Origin: Simmondsia chinensis | Lineage: Eukaryota; Streptophyta; Magnoliopsida; Caryophyllales; Simmondsiaceae | Assembly (NCBI GenBank): GCA_018398585.1 | Contig: JAGTTD010000021.1 | Location: 1,634,501-1,698,500 of the forward strand | DNA: 64,000 bases | Direction: 5' to 3' | In this document: in pieces, positions 31,166 through 41,344 of the stretch | Position numbering within the stretch: the first letter of the stretch is position 1 | Layout: each line of letters starts with the position of its first letter | The notes under the pieces: generated by a model | Told to the model about the DNA's origin: nothing | What the model saw: only the letters and a program-made list of their open reading frames with translations | Databases searched by the model: none | Translations under genes and position numbers: made by a program

Positions 31166-31290
31166 GTCGCTAAGTGTCCTGATAGTACCATGAACATCTT
31201 AACTCTAAGTATTCCTATACCCATAACCTTACAAGCAGCATCATTGCCCATTAAGACTACTCGACCCTGAATTGACTTGTATGTGGTGAA

Positions 31291-32211
31291 CTAGTCTCTA
31301 TTAGGACAAACGTGATAAGAACAACCTGAATCCATGATCCACTTATCCTTGGATCTGGCCTGAGATTTGGTTGCTAAAAGAACATTAGCAGCACTCTCAT
31401 CTTCAACTACACTAGCCTCAGCAGACTTATCACCTCTATTATAGTCATGCATGTTATCTTCTTTCTGCTTATTCTTAAGCATATAACAGTTTTTTTTTAT
31501 GTGCCCTTTTTTGTGACAAAAGTCACATGACAGGTTCTTGAATTTAGACTTAAACCTTGACTTCTTTCCACCATTAGACCCTCTATTCTCAGTTCTACCT
31601 CTCACAAACAAACCATTACCAGAGTTATTCACAGAGTTAGACAATTCTTTATCTACTCGTTCTTGACTCACTAGGTTTCTCTTAACTTCATCAATTGTGA
31701 TAGTTGACCTACCACCATATATTATGCTTTCTACAAAACCTTTATATGAATTTGAGAGTCAACATAATAACATGGCCTGATCTACATCTTGAGGGGCATC
31801 ATCCAATTCTTTTAACTCTTGAATTATAGAGTTAAATTCATTAATATGGTTCTTAAGAGATGTACCTTCCGACATACGAAACGTGAATAAACGGCGTTTC
31901 ACTGCGAGTTTATTGGAGACCGATTTGAAGCAGAACTTCTCCTGCAGCTTCTCCCACAACTACTTAGCCGTTTTTATCTCCAAGACTTCGGTCAGAATAT
32001 CATCTGTAAGACACATTTGAATAGCTGTAAATGCCTTCTCATCTAACTCCTCCCATTGTGCTTCGGGTAAACTCTCCGTCTTCTTCTCTTTTCCATCCAA
32101 TGCTTTCTTCAAGCCATTCTGTGTCAGGAGACCTTTAACGCGTACTTGCCACAAACTAAAACTCCCTTGACCACCAAACTTCTCTACTTCAGATTTAATC
32201 GCTGACGTCAT
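31291..32211 (-). pseudogene. Copia gag and protease, broken
   Basis: MTSAIKSEVEKFGGQGSFSL at 32,211 matches the gag start of the 7-10 kb element. A stop lies near 31,960 and another near 31,759. The CCHC knuckle CDFCHKKGHIKKNC is at about 31,500-31,545, and the protease signature WIMDSGCSYHVCPNRD at about 31,291-31,340. Confidence 0.85.
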
Positions 32212-32248
32212 AGTACCAAAACGAACAACAAGGGCTCTGATAGCAATT

Positions 32249-32446
32249 TGTGAGGAAATGCGGAAATCCCAAATACTTAATTCGAATCAAATACTACGAC
32301 CAAACAAGAAATAATAGGGATAAAAGAGAACTAAAAATAAGAACACAATGATTTACGTGGAAACCCCTCTTTAATCGAGGGGGGAGAAAACCACGAGCGG
32401 AAATAGAGACTTTTATTGATTTGAGAATAGAAGAATTACAATTCAC

Positions 32447-32481
<35 letters not shown>

Positions 32482-32732
32482 AAGGATGATGGCGGCTCAC
32501 TTTATTTGGATACGGAACACGTGAACCCGAGGGCCGTATTTATAGCCCCGTGAAAGTTAGACTCCTAATCGATCGGGAGGTCCCGATCGATCGTTAGTTC
32601 ACTGATCGATCGGTGGACCCTCTGGACGCGGGATTCACCTACGTATATTTCCCGATCAATCGCCCTCTTCTCTCGATCGATCGGGGTGTTCCCTGCTTGC
32701 CTCCACTTAAATACAAGAATTTGAGGCATATT
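32249..32732 (-). repeat. 5' LTR of the decayed copia element
   Basis: Starts TGTGAGGAAATGC. Longer than the partner LTR because of an expanded CT run (about 32,448-32,480) and extra CGATCGATCG palindromes (32,567-32,610). The right end is lost after GGCATATT. Confidence 0.8.
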
Positions 32733-33533
32733 ATTATTATCATCAAAACAATGATATGATTTACAAAAATGATGCCACAAAATTATCTTTAAAAATAATG
32801 ATATTGCTATATTTTAAAAAATTTATATGTGAGTTTAGTAAAAATATCACATATAAGTTGTGAGGAAAAAGAAATTAATATATAAGTTAAATATGCTACT
32901 CCATCTAAAGTTAATTATTTTTAGAATAGAATCCCACTCGAGCTAAATATGGATCTCATGTGTATGGCTATAACGAACCGAACATCTGATGAACTACTCA
33001 TGTTCGAAATGGATAACGGCTCATTCATGTTCGTTCATAAGGCTTGATAGCTTATTGAGCCAAATTCAAGCAAGTTCGATAAAGCTTAACAAGCCTAGCT
33101 TAAATAGGAGGAGAGTCCAGCTCGTTAATGTTTGGGATCAGTTTGATAAGGCTGGTCAAGGGTTCTATAAGAGCTTGTTAATAACTAATAATACCTTGAA
33201 AATGATTCAATAATGGCTCGATAGTAACTCGAATAGCTCGGCTCTATAGCGAGCTCGACTCTTTAACAAATTCAGCTCGGTTATGAGCTTGATTTGACTC
33301 AATAATGAGCTCGGCTCGACTCAATAACGGGCCCGAATCAGCTTCATTAGGCTAACGAGCTCGAATCGACTCGATTAGGCTAATGAGCGAAGCCAAGCCG
33401 AGCAAAGTATCGAACATACTAAAATCTTATCAAAACAAACTCGAATAACACTCCGTTATTGCCCATTTTTACACTTTGTTTGAACTTATGTGTAGACATC
33501 ATATATGTCAACTGTGTGGGTTGGGCCTAAAAC
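32733..33533. mobile_element. Nested repeat remnants
   Basis: About 32,810-32,960 and 33,485-33,533 are two halves of an old copy of the TGTTGAA...TTTAACA LTR family (AGAATAGAATCCCACTCGAG; GTGTGGGTTGGGCCTAAAAC). Between them lies a 500-bp block rich in GAGCTCGNNTCGACTC words, a repeat type also seen near 41.0, 44.7 and 47.5 kb. No gene. Confidence 0.5.
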
Positions 33534-35057
33534 TAGGGCCGCCAAAATATGAAATGACACGAACATGACACAAAGATAGCAGATTTGGGTTGGGGTTTTG
33601 AAGGGAGGTTGAATTTGAATTGATCCATTTAACCTATTTAGGTAATTTAGTTGAATTTAGGTTTGACCTATTTAATCTATTTTCAACAAGCTTGACATTT
33701 ATGTTAAGTATTTGAACGATAAACTAGTGTTATTATATAAGTAATATGGGTAAGCTATCACACATAAGATAATTTAAATTACATTTAGGCTGTGTTTGGA
33801 GTATGAAATTGGAGGTGGAATTGGAACCCAAAATTTCAGTTATGTTGTTTGATTCACCTTCTAGAATTGGAACTATAATTCCACTGTCTAATTCCATGGA
33901 ATTGGATTTTAACTTGAAATTATATTTTCCAATACCTTGGGGTGAGGTAAAAAATTATAATTCCATATTAATTCTATTGACCTAAAACCCAAAATGATCC
34001 AACTTGATTAACCTAAATCCAAGATGACTTAAAAATTCAAAGACCTAGGCACAACTTAAAATTTGACCCAAACCTCGAAATCACTCAACTCGAATGATTT
34101 GAACTTGAAATAGCCAAAATCATCTTAACTCAAAATCCGAAGTGACCCAACTCAATTGACCCGAAATTCGAGATGACTCAAATCTAGAAAATGAAACTAA
34201 TCGACTTGAATGTGGTGTAAACAAGCTGAGTCGAAGTGGAAATGACTCGACTAAATTGACCCAAATCTTAATACAACCCATGTCCAAAATGATCTGACTT
34301 ATCTCAAACTCAGCTTAAGATGACTCAAAATTTGAAATGATACAACTCATTTGTCACAAAACTAAGATGACTCAAGCTTCAAATAACTTAAATGAACTTA
34401 AACCCAATCATAACTAACCTGAATCCCAAAAACACTTAACCCGATTAATTGAAAATTCGAGGTAACTTGCACACCAAATGGTTCGACGCGATACTCTAAC
34501 CGATTTGACTCGAACTCAAATTGAGCCGCTCCAATTATAGTAACTTGAACGCAATATGAATCACTCCGACCAAAATCCAACCGTAGTTGATTGAAACTCA
34601 AAATATTTCGATTCAATTGACCGAAAACTCTTGATAATTTGAATCATTATGTAATTATAATTCTGACCCCCAATTCATTTGATAAACTAAACAATAAAAT
34701 TTTAATTCCATCAGAATTAAAATTGGAATTGCAGTTCCACAATTTAATTTCAATTCTATATGCCAAACAGAGCTTTCGTAATATTAAGTTTATTTTAACC
34801 ATTAAAAATAGGTCATATATTTATTATTGCTATCAACCATAAAGTGCATTATTGATATTTTTATAAGTTAACAGACTAGCGTTAAAAAAAAAAAAAAAAA
34901 AAACCAACACACGGGTTACCAATAATTGAATTGGGTTAGAATTGAGGGTTCCTAATCGGTTTAGTAAACGGGTTAGGTTTGGGTTAACTATTTTTCTAAA
35001 ACTCTTTACATAACACGAACACAAATGAGGTACAACAAAACATATTTGCCATCCCTA
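33534..35057. mobile_element. Non-autonomous hAT element with nested MITE
   Basis: Termini are TAGGGCCGCCAAAATAT and, inverted, TAGGGATGGCAAATAT. The 8-bp flanks CCTAAAAC (33,526-33,533) and TCTAAAAC (35,058-35,065) differ by one base. Inside, 33,789-34,773 is a separate element with ends GGCTGTGTTTGGAGTATGAA and (inverted) AGCTCTGTTTGGCATATAGA, in the style of Harbinger-type MITEs. That inner element is filled with degenerate tandem units around GACTCAACTCGAATGA. A relative of the outer element is at 59,662-60,000. Confidence 0.7.
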
Positions 35058-35234
35058 TCTAAAACCCATTAAATTTAACACTATGATAATAATAATTTTA
35101 CCCCGTTAATAACAATGTCTTTTTCCACAATCTTAGTTCTTGACCATTGCCAACCATCACCATCATCATCTTCTTCATCATCCTCCTTTACCCTTCACAA
35201 TCCAACGTCAACCCACTTCAATTCCCCCCCAAAA

Positions 35235-38200
35235 ATGGCGATTTCCCAACTCCAATCCCTCTTTTCCCACAATTTCCCCCTCTTTCTACCAAACCCTAAT
35301 CTCATCTCTCTCTCATCCACCCCAAATTTCTCATACCCACCTCGCAAATCAACCTTAAAGTCATTCAAATGCTCAGTTTCAGTGGCTTCTGAGCCGACCC
35401 ATTTGGAACTGACCCAGATTAAGCCGTACCCGGCTGAGGTTTCAAGGACTATAATGGAGTTGTCCTCTTCCGGGACACTTTCCACATTGACCCATGATGG
35501 TTGGCCTCTTGGGATTGGGGTTCGGTTCGTGGTTGATGAGGGTGGGACTCCGGTTTTGTGCTTGAATGGTTCAAATCGACAGTTTTCTATGGATAAAAGG
35601 TCTAGCTTGCTTGTTCAGGTGCTAAGTCTTTCTTCTTTACCCCTTGTTTGGCAAAGGAGCAACGAGGGTAAGGGCAATGGGGTAACCCTTACCCCCGTTT
35701 GGTAAATTTTTAAGTGGGTAAAGGAGAGGGGAGGGTAAATTTTTAAAAAATTGGACAAACAAGATTATTCATGTATCCCTCTTTACCCTTATCTCTCTCT
35801 CTCTTAGAGTTATTCAAACAAGGGTAACATTATAACTTATCATTCTCCTCTTTACCCCTCTACCTATTGTCAAATAATTGAAAATTTAAGTTAGTTTGTG
35901 AATGTATCTGTTAGACTATATATTTATGTAACCATCTATATAGGCCCAATGGGCTTGGTATTGCATTGTACTTGTGGCTGATGAAATTAAGTCGAAACAG
36001 AAATGAGGAAGAACAATTGTACCATGCGCGAGGTGCTTGTTTAAGCCTATACAATGCCCTATTCGGCTTGCAAACATGATTGGGAAAACTAGAATCCACA
36101 AGCCTCAGTGGTTGCTTCATATATACTTCTTCATTTAAGTGTCAATTAAGAAAAGCATTCTTGACATCAGATTGATGAATGGGCCAGTTACGCAAGGTAG
36201 CAATAGCTAAAACACTGTGAACAATAGCAAGCTTGACAATAGGACTAAAAGTTTTGTCATAATCAGCACCATACCTTTGACTAAAAGTTTTCAGTTAGTA
36301 ACTACACTTTAATTATGTCAATTTAGTCTCCATACTTTCGATTGGCAGAACTTATAGGTTTTTAAGGTACACTGCACGTTACTTCTCTCCTCCAGTTGTT
36401 TCCTTAAGTGCATGTGTGATAATGTTCAGGAAGTAGTTTTACGGCAATTATTCTTTTGGATAACATTGAAATATTTAAAATAGTCGAAGTACAAGTACTA
36501 ATTGATACAATTAAATATTTAAGGATTAAATTGACACATTTAACGAAGTACAAGATAGGATGATTGAATAACCCTTTAATATAATTCTTTTGGTGGTATG
36601 GGCTTGTTATTGGGTATGTAGTTGTTCGCTTTATTCTCTGTGTGGGGCTGGGGGCTTTGTAATTTGATATCTGTATTATGGCATTTTTGACATTGCAATG
36701 AACACTTTATTGTGCTTTCTTGCTTGTAACGAAGGGGGTGTTGAATGGAGCTTAATGTTGGCTGAGCTCATCATGAGGGAATTCTTGTCAAATTTTAGCC
36801 ATTGGTATTGCTGTGTTAATTGGAAAGATGAGTGCTTGAAGAATAACAATACCTTTTTCTGGTAGTTAAGGGTGGTTGGGGATAGTGGCGGAGCTAGGAC
36901 CTGAAGCCGGTGGGGTCCACTATAATAGGGATTATTATTTTAGTACTGCAGTGTAGGTAATTGGCACTTATCTCTTGTATTACTTGTAACTACACAACAC
37001 AATTAAATGTATTTTAGTACTCCATTGTAGGCAATTGTCCACTGTTACTGCTATGTGGCTTCGCCACTGGTTGGGGATTCAATCCAATGAATTCTTGTTT
37101 TAGGCCCTCAATCTTGCTGTTGTTTAACCAGTAGATCAGGCCTCGTTGGTGGCAATACTGATTCTTGTTCGTCTGCATAGTGGAAGTTGTTGGTTGAGCT
37201 AATCAGCTTGCTTCTTATTATCGTTCCTGCTAATATTTGCTTCTAAGCATGGTCTAGCGGACAGATAATCTGTGTTTGTGTGTGATTCCACGTTAGTCGT
37301 CTATAAATTTATGCCTGACGTTGTGTATCTATTGGTAATGAAAGATGATTGCTAAAATGCAGCTTGAGCAATGCGGAACAAGGACTCCTCAATGTACAAT
37401 ACAAGGTAGTCTGGACAAACCCGAGGATAAATCGATTTTGAGGGTAAATTTTCTTTTATCAATGCTGGAGTTTACTCTGGTGTTTGTTCTATAGTGTATT
37501 TTATGTATTCATTGACACGAGCTCCAATTTTTAAATATGCAGAAGCTTCATTCAGTTTGGAAGAAAAGGTTTGGGGAAGAAATAAATGAAGACCTCATAT
37601 ATGTCGTCTCTGTGGACCGTGTACTTCAGATAGAGGATTTTCAGGAGGTGTGCTGGCATTTGTAATTCAGTCAAGCATGATTAGTTAAAATTTTGGTCTT
37701 TTGACAAGGCAATTTTCTTATCATAGTTGCAAAAAAAATCCTAAAATGCTAATGTTCACGTTTAGAAACGTGATTTAGGGTTTTGAAGCCAAATTTACGT
37801 TTTCAGATCGTATCAAACGTGATTGAAACAAGATTCAAACTATCATGAATCATTTTTTTTTATAAAGATACTTATTAGATGATCTATTAGCTAATTATAT
37901 CACTCGATTTAAAGAATTGCTTAATTATGTGTACACGTTGGAGTCGGTTTTCTTAATTTTAGTACTTAATGTCCTTGATTACTGCTTAATATTGATTTTA
38001 TTTTGATAATTTAAATTCTTAATTTAGATCTACAGGCCTTTTACTCTAATATATTCATAATAATTATATTTTTACAACTCAATTTATGGCGTTTCATAGT
38101 TTTTTCTTTTATCTCTACAACAACAATAAACCCAGTGCCTGGAGGGCACTCGCATATGCAGGGTCGGGGGGGTGGGGGGGTTATGGGCAGCCTTACCCCT

Positions 38201-40291
38201 TTAGGGTGCTATCCTAAAAAGAGGCTGTGTCCGAAGACCCTCAACCTGGAAAGTATAAAAACAGTAGCACTATAGCATAAAACATAAAGGATGAAGCAGT
38301 GATAGCAGGAAAGCAACATAGTGATAGAACAACAAGCAATCAACAGACATCAATAGTAAATAAAATCAAACAGGCGTACATATAAGTCTATGGGCGCTAG
38401 TACAATCTTAGTTGCACTCATCTCTTCCTAATCTTAGAAACTTCTATGATTACCCACTCCCCCGCTTCCATTCCGCTCCAGCTTCCGCTACCACTTTGTG
38501 CAACTATGTTTCCTATGCAATTGAAGTTAGTTATTTGAGAGTCTAGCCTATTTTTTTGGGTATATTGCAGGATGGTGTATGGGTGACCTCTTCGGACTAC
38601 AAAACCGCAAATCCTGATCCACTGAGAGATATCGCAGAAAAGATTGTTAATGAGATAAACACCAGCAACATGGAAGATGTTCTTCGCTTTTGCAGCGTTT
38701 ATGCTGATTTGCAGTTCCAGGTCTGTACTATGAACATTGATCTCCTTCATAATCATAGTTGCGAAATGCCAATGTTGTATCTATTCGAAGGAGAAAATTG
38801 TCAATGTCATATCCAAACTTCAAATTTGTACTTGAAGTAAAATGACGTGCCTCATATTTTAGAGACAAAATTGGCATGCACACAACAGTGAAAGCGATAA
38901 CAACAAACTCAATGCTTCAAGGGCTCCCGCCTGAGCAGGGTCTTTTTTTTTTGGGGGGGGGGGGGGGGGTCTACGCAGCCTTACCGCTTCAGGGTGCTAC
39001 CCTGAAGAGAGGTCGTGTCTGCGGGCTAGTGAAAGCGATAAGAAGTGACCCCGATAACCGTCTGACATTGTTTCACACTCTGCATAACTTAGTTATTGAT
39101 TGTTTGGCCTCGATGTGTCATCATTCTGTTCTAGAATATGCTTGCCACTTATGAATTAGCTGAGACTGTTTATTGTATATAAATTCTTAACAGATATTAT
39201 TATTGTATATAATTTCTTAATCAAAATTAACAGTTTAGAGACGGTCAAGTCGAAATTCTATAGCTAAAGACTGCTTTCTGCTCTAGCAAAGAAAAGGATA
39301 CTAAAATACACAGCTTTCCTTACCGTTCAGTGCTTCAATGTTCTTCTGTGGGAATAAACAGGGGTAATAAACTGTTCAAGGTGGGAGGTGGTCAAGCAAA
39401 AGTGATTCTGTGTCATTTATCATGATATGTAATAATTCTTAACATCGGCATTGCATTGGAATGAACTGAATCTGAGTAACAACCATCTTTATAATGGGTT
39501 GGTTTTCGCATTTTGGACTTTTTCCCCAGTTGGTCGAGCTAGGAAGGGGAGTGTTTAGTCGAGTTTATTGGATGCATCAGTTTGCATTCTTTCACCCCGA
39601 GTTTGTTACTACATTATGGCTTCTGTTTCGTGCGTCATACATCTGTTTTTTTTTTTTTCCTACATCATATTACATGCGCAGCTTCATTGCATCTTTTGCA
39701 TTCAGCTTTAGCTATTTTTCGTAGGTAACTGGGGTTTGGGCGATTCCAAACCTTGGACCTCTTGTCCAAAGGCTCGACCTTGGTAGTTTTACTGCTAAAC
39801 TAAGGCTCCATTGGTTGCCTCTGAAATTTAGTGAATGATTATTAGAGAAGAGGCGTTCTGTTTGGTTTTACCTTGAAGTTTTTGTAATGAACTGTCCGCA
39901 ATGCATTGAGAGGATAGTGTTTGATTATGTATGGAAGCATAGTTCAGCATATAACTTGGGTCACTGGAAGCGAGTGATTACATCATTTATCGTATAATTG
40001 ATAGAATTACATCATTTATTGTATAATTGATAGAATTACTTGTTGCAGGTGTCAGATGCGAAGATGGTGTGGGTGGATCGGTTGGGTTTCGACATGCGTC
40101 TGTACTCTCCTCAAAATGGCATTTTTGAGATTCGAATCCCTTTCCCTAGGGAAGTTACAGATGAAAAGGGCGTGAAATCGACATTCAATGGAATGTCTCA
40201 ACTTGCATGGGAAGTGGAAAGAGCTTACCAGGCTGCAGATTTCAAGAAAGTGAAACAAGTAAAACGGATTGCATTCAAAGGACGGAGATGA
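35235..40291 (+). CDS. GLUTRBP: Glutamyl-tRNA reductase-binding protein, chloroplast
   Basis: Five coding exons: 35,235-35,618; 37,363-37,443; 37,543-37,647; 38,571-38,720; 40,049-40,291. All introns are GT/AG and frames join cleanly into 320 residues. The family binds glutamyl-tRNA reductase in plastids, protects it and so tunes tetrapyrrole synthesis (known as GluTRBP/GBP, also PGR7). Residues 1-50 are a Ser-rich transit peptide (MAISQLQSLFSHNFPLFLPN). The middle forms an FMN-binding split-barrel fold (SGTLSTLTHDGWPLGIGVRF). The C-terminal part from AKMVWVDRLGFDMRLYSP to NGMSQLAWEVERAYQ is a DUF2470-type domain. An in-frame ATG at 35,115 would add 40 residues; 35,235 was preferred because it gives the usual length and transit peptide. 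It converges on EXO70. Introns hold several mobile elements. Confidence 0.9.
35900..36290 (-). pseudogene. Copia reverse transcriptase fragment
   Basis: Minus-strand translation gives the RT blocks YGADYDKTFSPIVK, SDVKNAFLN and CKPNRALYRLKQAPRAWY in order, with stops. It is not from either copia element above (different wording) and has no LTR here. Confidence 0.8.
36883..37069. mobile_element. hAT-type MITE, 187 bp, perfect 8-bp TSD
   Basis: Ends TAGTGGCGGAGCTAGG and (inverted) CAGTGGCGAAGCCACATAG. GTTGGGGA flanks it at 36,875-36,882 and 37,070-37,077. Related termini occur on the larger element at 54,370-55,413. Confidence 0.85.
38116..38420 (-). mobile_element. RTE-type 3' end with longer upstream part
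   Basis: Plus strand ACAACAACAATAAACCCAG, GGAGGGCACTCGCATATGCA, GGGCAGCCTTACCCCTTTAG, AAGAGGCTGTGTCCGAAGAC, CTCAACCTGGAAAGTATAAA. Upstream on the element's own strand (plus 38,250-38,420) is non-5S sequence that may be LINE 3' UTR. It sits in intron 3 of GLUTRBP, just before exon 4. Confidence 0.7.
38901..39027 (-). mobile_element. RTE-type tail copy with 14-bp TSD
   Basis: AGTGAAAGCGATAA flanks the copy at 38,887-38,900 and 39,028-39,041. The insertion is just the roughly 127-bp tail domain (AACAACAAACTC ... GAAGAGAGGTCGTGTC), with an expanded G run at 38,951-38,969. The TSD proves that the tail alone was inserted, a severely 5'-truncated event. It lies in intron 4 of GLUTRBP. Confidence 0.85.
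39725..39815 (-). mobile_element. Probable tRNA-derived SINE head
   Basis: Minus strand: GGAGCCTTAGTTTAGCAGTA (A-box region) and, about 45 bp on, GGTCCAAGGTTTGGAATCGC (B-box region, GGTTTGGAATC against GGTTCGANTCC). Located in intron 4 of GLUTRBP. No TSD or tail recognised. Confidence 0.45.
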
Positions 40292-41344
40292 AAAAAAACC
40301 AAGATTATTTTACATCGGTTTTATTTGTCCGTGGAGGCAAATTTCTGACTCTTTCTTGTACTTTTTGTGGGCCTTTGATCTTCCACCACCGTTGCAGTTT
40401 TTGAGTTAGAAGCTGGTGAAAACGCTTGCTAACCTGGCATCCTGGTGACATTTAGAAGCATTTGTGCACCAATTTTGTGTTGTATCCTTACCAAGTTTGA
40501 TTTCCTGAGGTAAGTGATTCTTGGTTTATAGACATTGTAAAACATTCTTGACATGACATTTATTTTATAATGGATGGAGTAATTTTTATCTCCCAAATTG
40601 CGCAGCTGTTGGAATTTTGACTATGTATGATGTTTTATGGTACAAGTAATATAAGCTAGTGTTACCCATCCAGCTTAAGAACGACAGTCTATCTTTATGT
40701 TTTTGCTTATATCTCGAAGTTGAAGATGTATCATCTGACAATTAAAGTGGACAAGTGAAGTTGCAGCGTATTAAATGCCTCTAGCAAAGAAACCAGGTTG
40801 AACGGTCTTAGAAAAGGGACCACCCAAATAGAAAGATGAAAAGACGGAATACTGAAAGCATGTAAGAATTTGATAGTCTTAGTATGTATAAACTTGAGAG
40901 TAGATTCATCAACTGCTCAGAAGATTACTGACAAAGGTTGTCGAACTGGGATATGTATGCTGAAACAGATTATGTAGAGACTGTTGTGACCCTGAATCGA
41001 TTTGCTAGACTACTTGGATCGTTAAGGCATATTTAGGCCCATAATTTAGTTCGAGATTGACTTATGTAGGCTCACAAGCCACTAAGCCTGAGCTTAAAAC
41101 TTGAGCTGTGCTTGCTTAGATGAATGAGTTGATTTTACAGAGTTCAAGCTCAAAGTAAGCCATTCAAGCTAAAAATGAGCTGTGGCTCAGCTCATTATGT
41201 CCCCCGCAGCAATTTCAGAAAGCATGAAAGAATTCATAGCTGTAACAAGTTGAGATTTGATCCATCAACTCTGATGAAGATCAATGAAAAAGTTTAGAGG
41301 TGATACAAAAGTATGCTGAGCTGGGATATTCGAGCTGCAACAGG
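40292..41344. other. Convergent intergenic region GLUTRBP-EXO70
   Basis: Holds the 3' UTRs of both convergent genes. About 41,030-41,200 contains a GAGCTCAAGCT-type repeat. No further gene. Confidence 0.55.

Larger units (their letters stand above)
27721..32732 (-). mobile_element. Ty1/copia element with gag-pol remnants, decayed
   Basis: The element is about 5.0 kb with 3' LTR 27,721-28,153 and 5' LTR 32,249-32,732. The primer-binding site (plus GCTCTGATAGCA, 32,234-32,245) has one mismatch to initiator-Met tRNA. The polypurine tract is at 28,154-28,168 (minus CAAGGTGGAGGTT). The internal order on the minus strand is gag, protease, integrase, RT, RNase H, as in copia. It resembles the Tnt1/Tork type by its protease and gag motifs, from memory. 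Many stops and frameshifts disable it. The outer LTR ends are eroded and no TSD was found. It is the longer relative of 6,994-10,020. Confidence 0.85.
35619..37362 (+). other. Intron 1 of GLUTRBP, rich in mobile DNA
   Basis: GT (35,619) to AG (37,362). Contains an AGGGTAA-rich inverted-repeat segment (35,640-35,860), a copia RT fragment (35,900-36,290), AT-rich MITE-like DNA and a complete hAT-MITE (36,883-37,069). Confidence 0.8.

Noticed and set aside
35115..35234. Use of the first ATG for GLUTRBP
   Set aside because: It would add 40 Ser-rich residues before a complete transit peptide; the start at 35,235 gives the usual family length. It is kept as an alternative.
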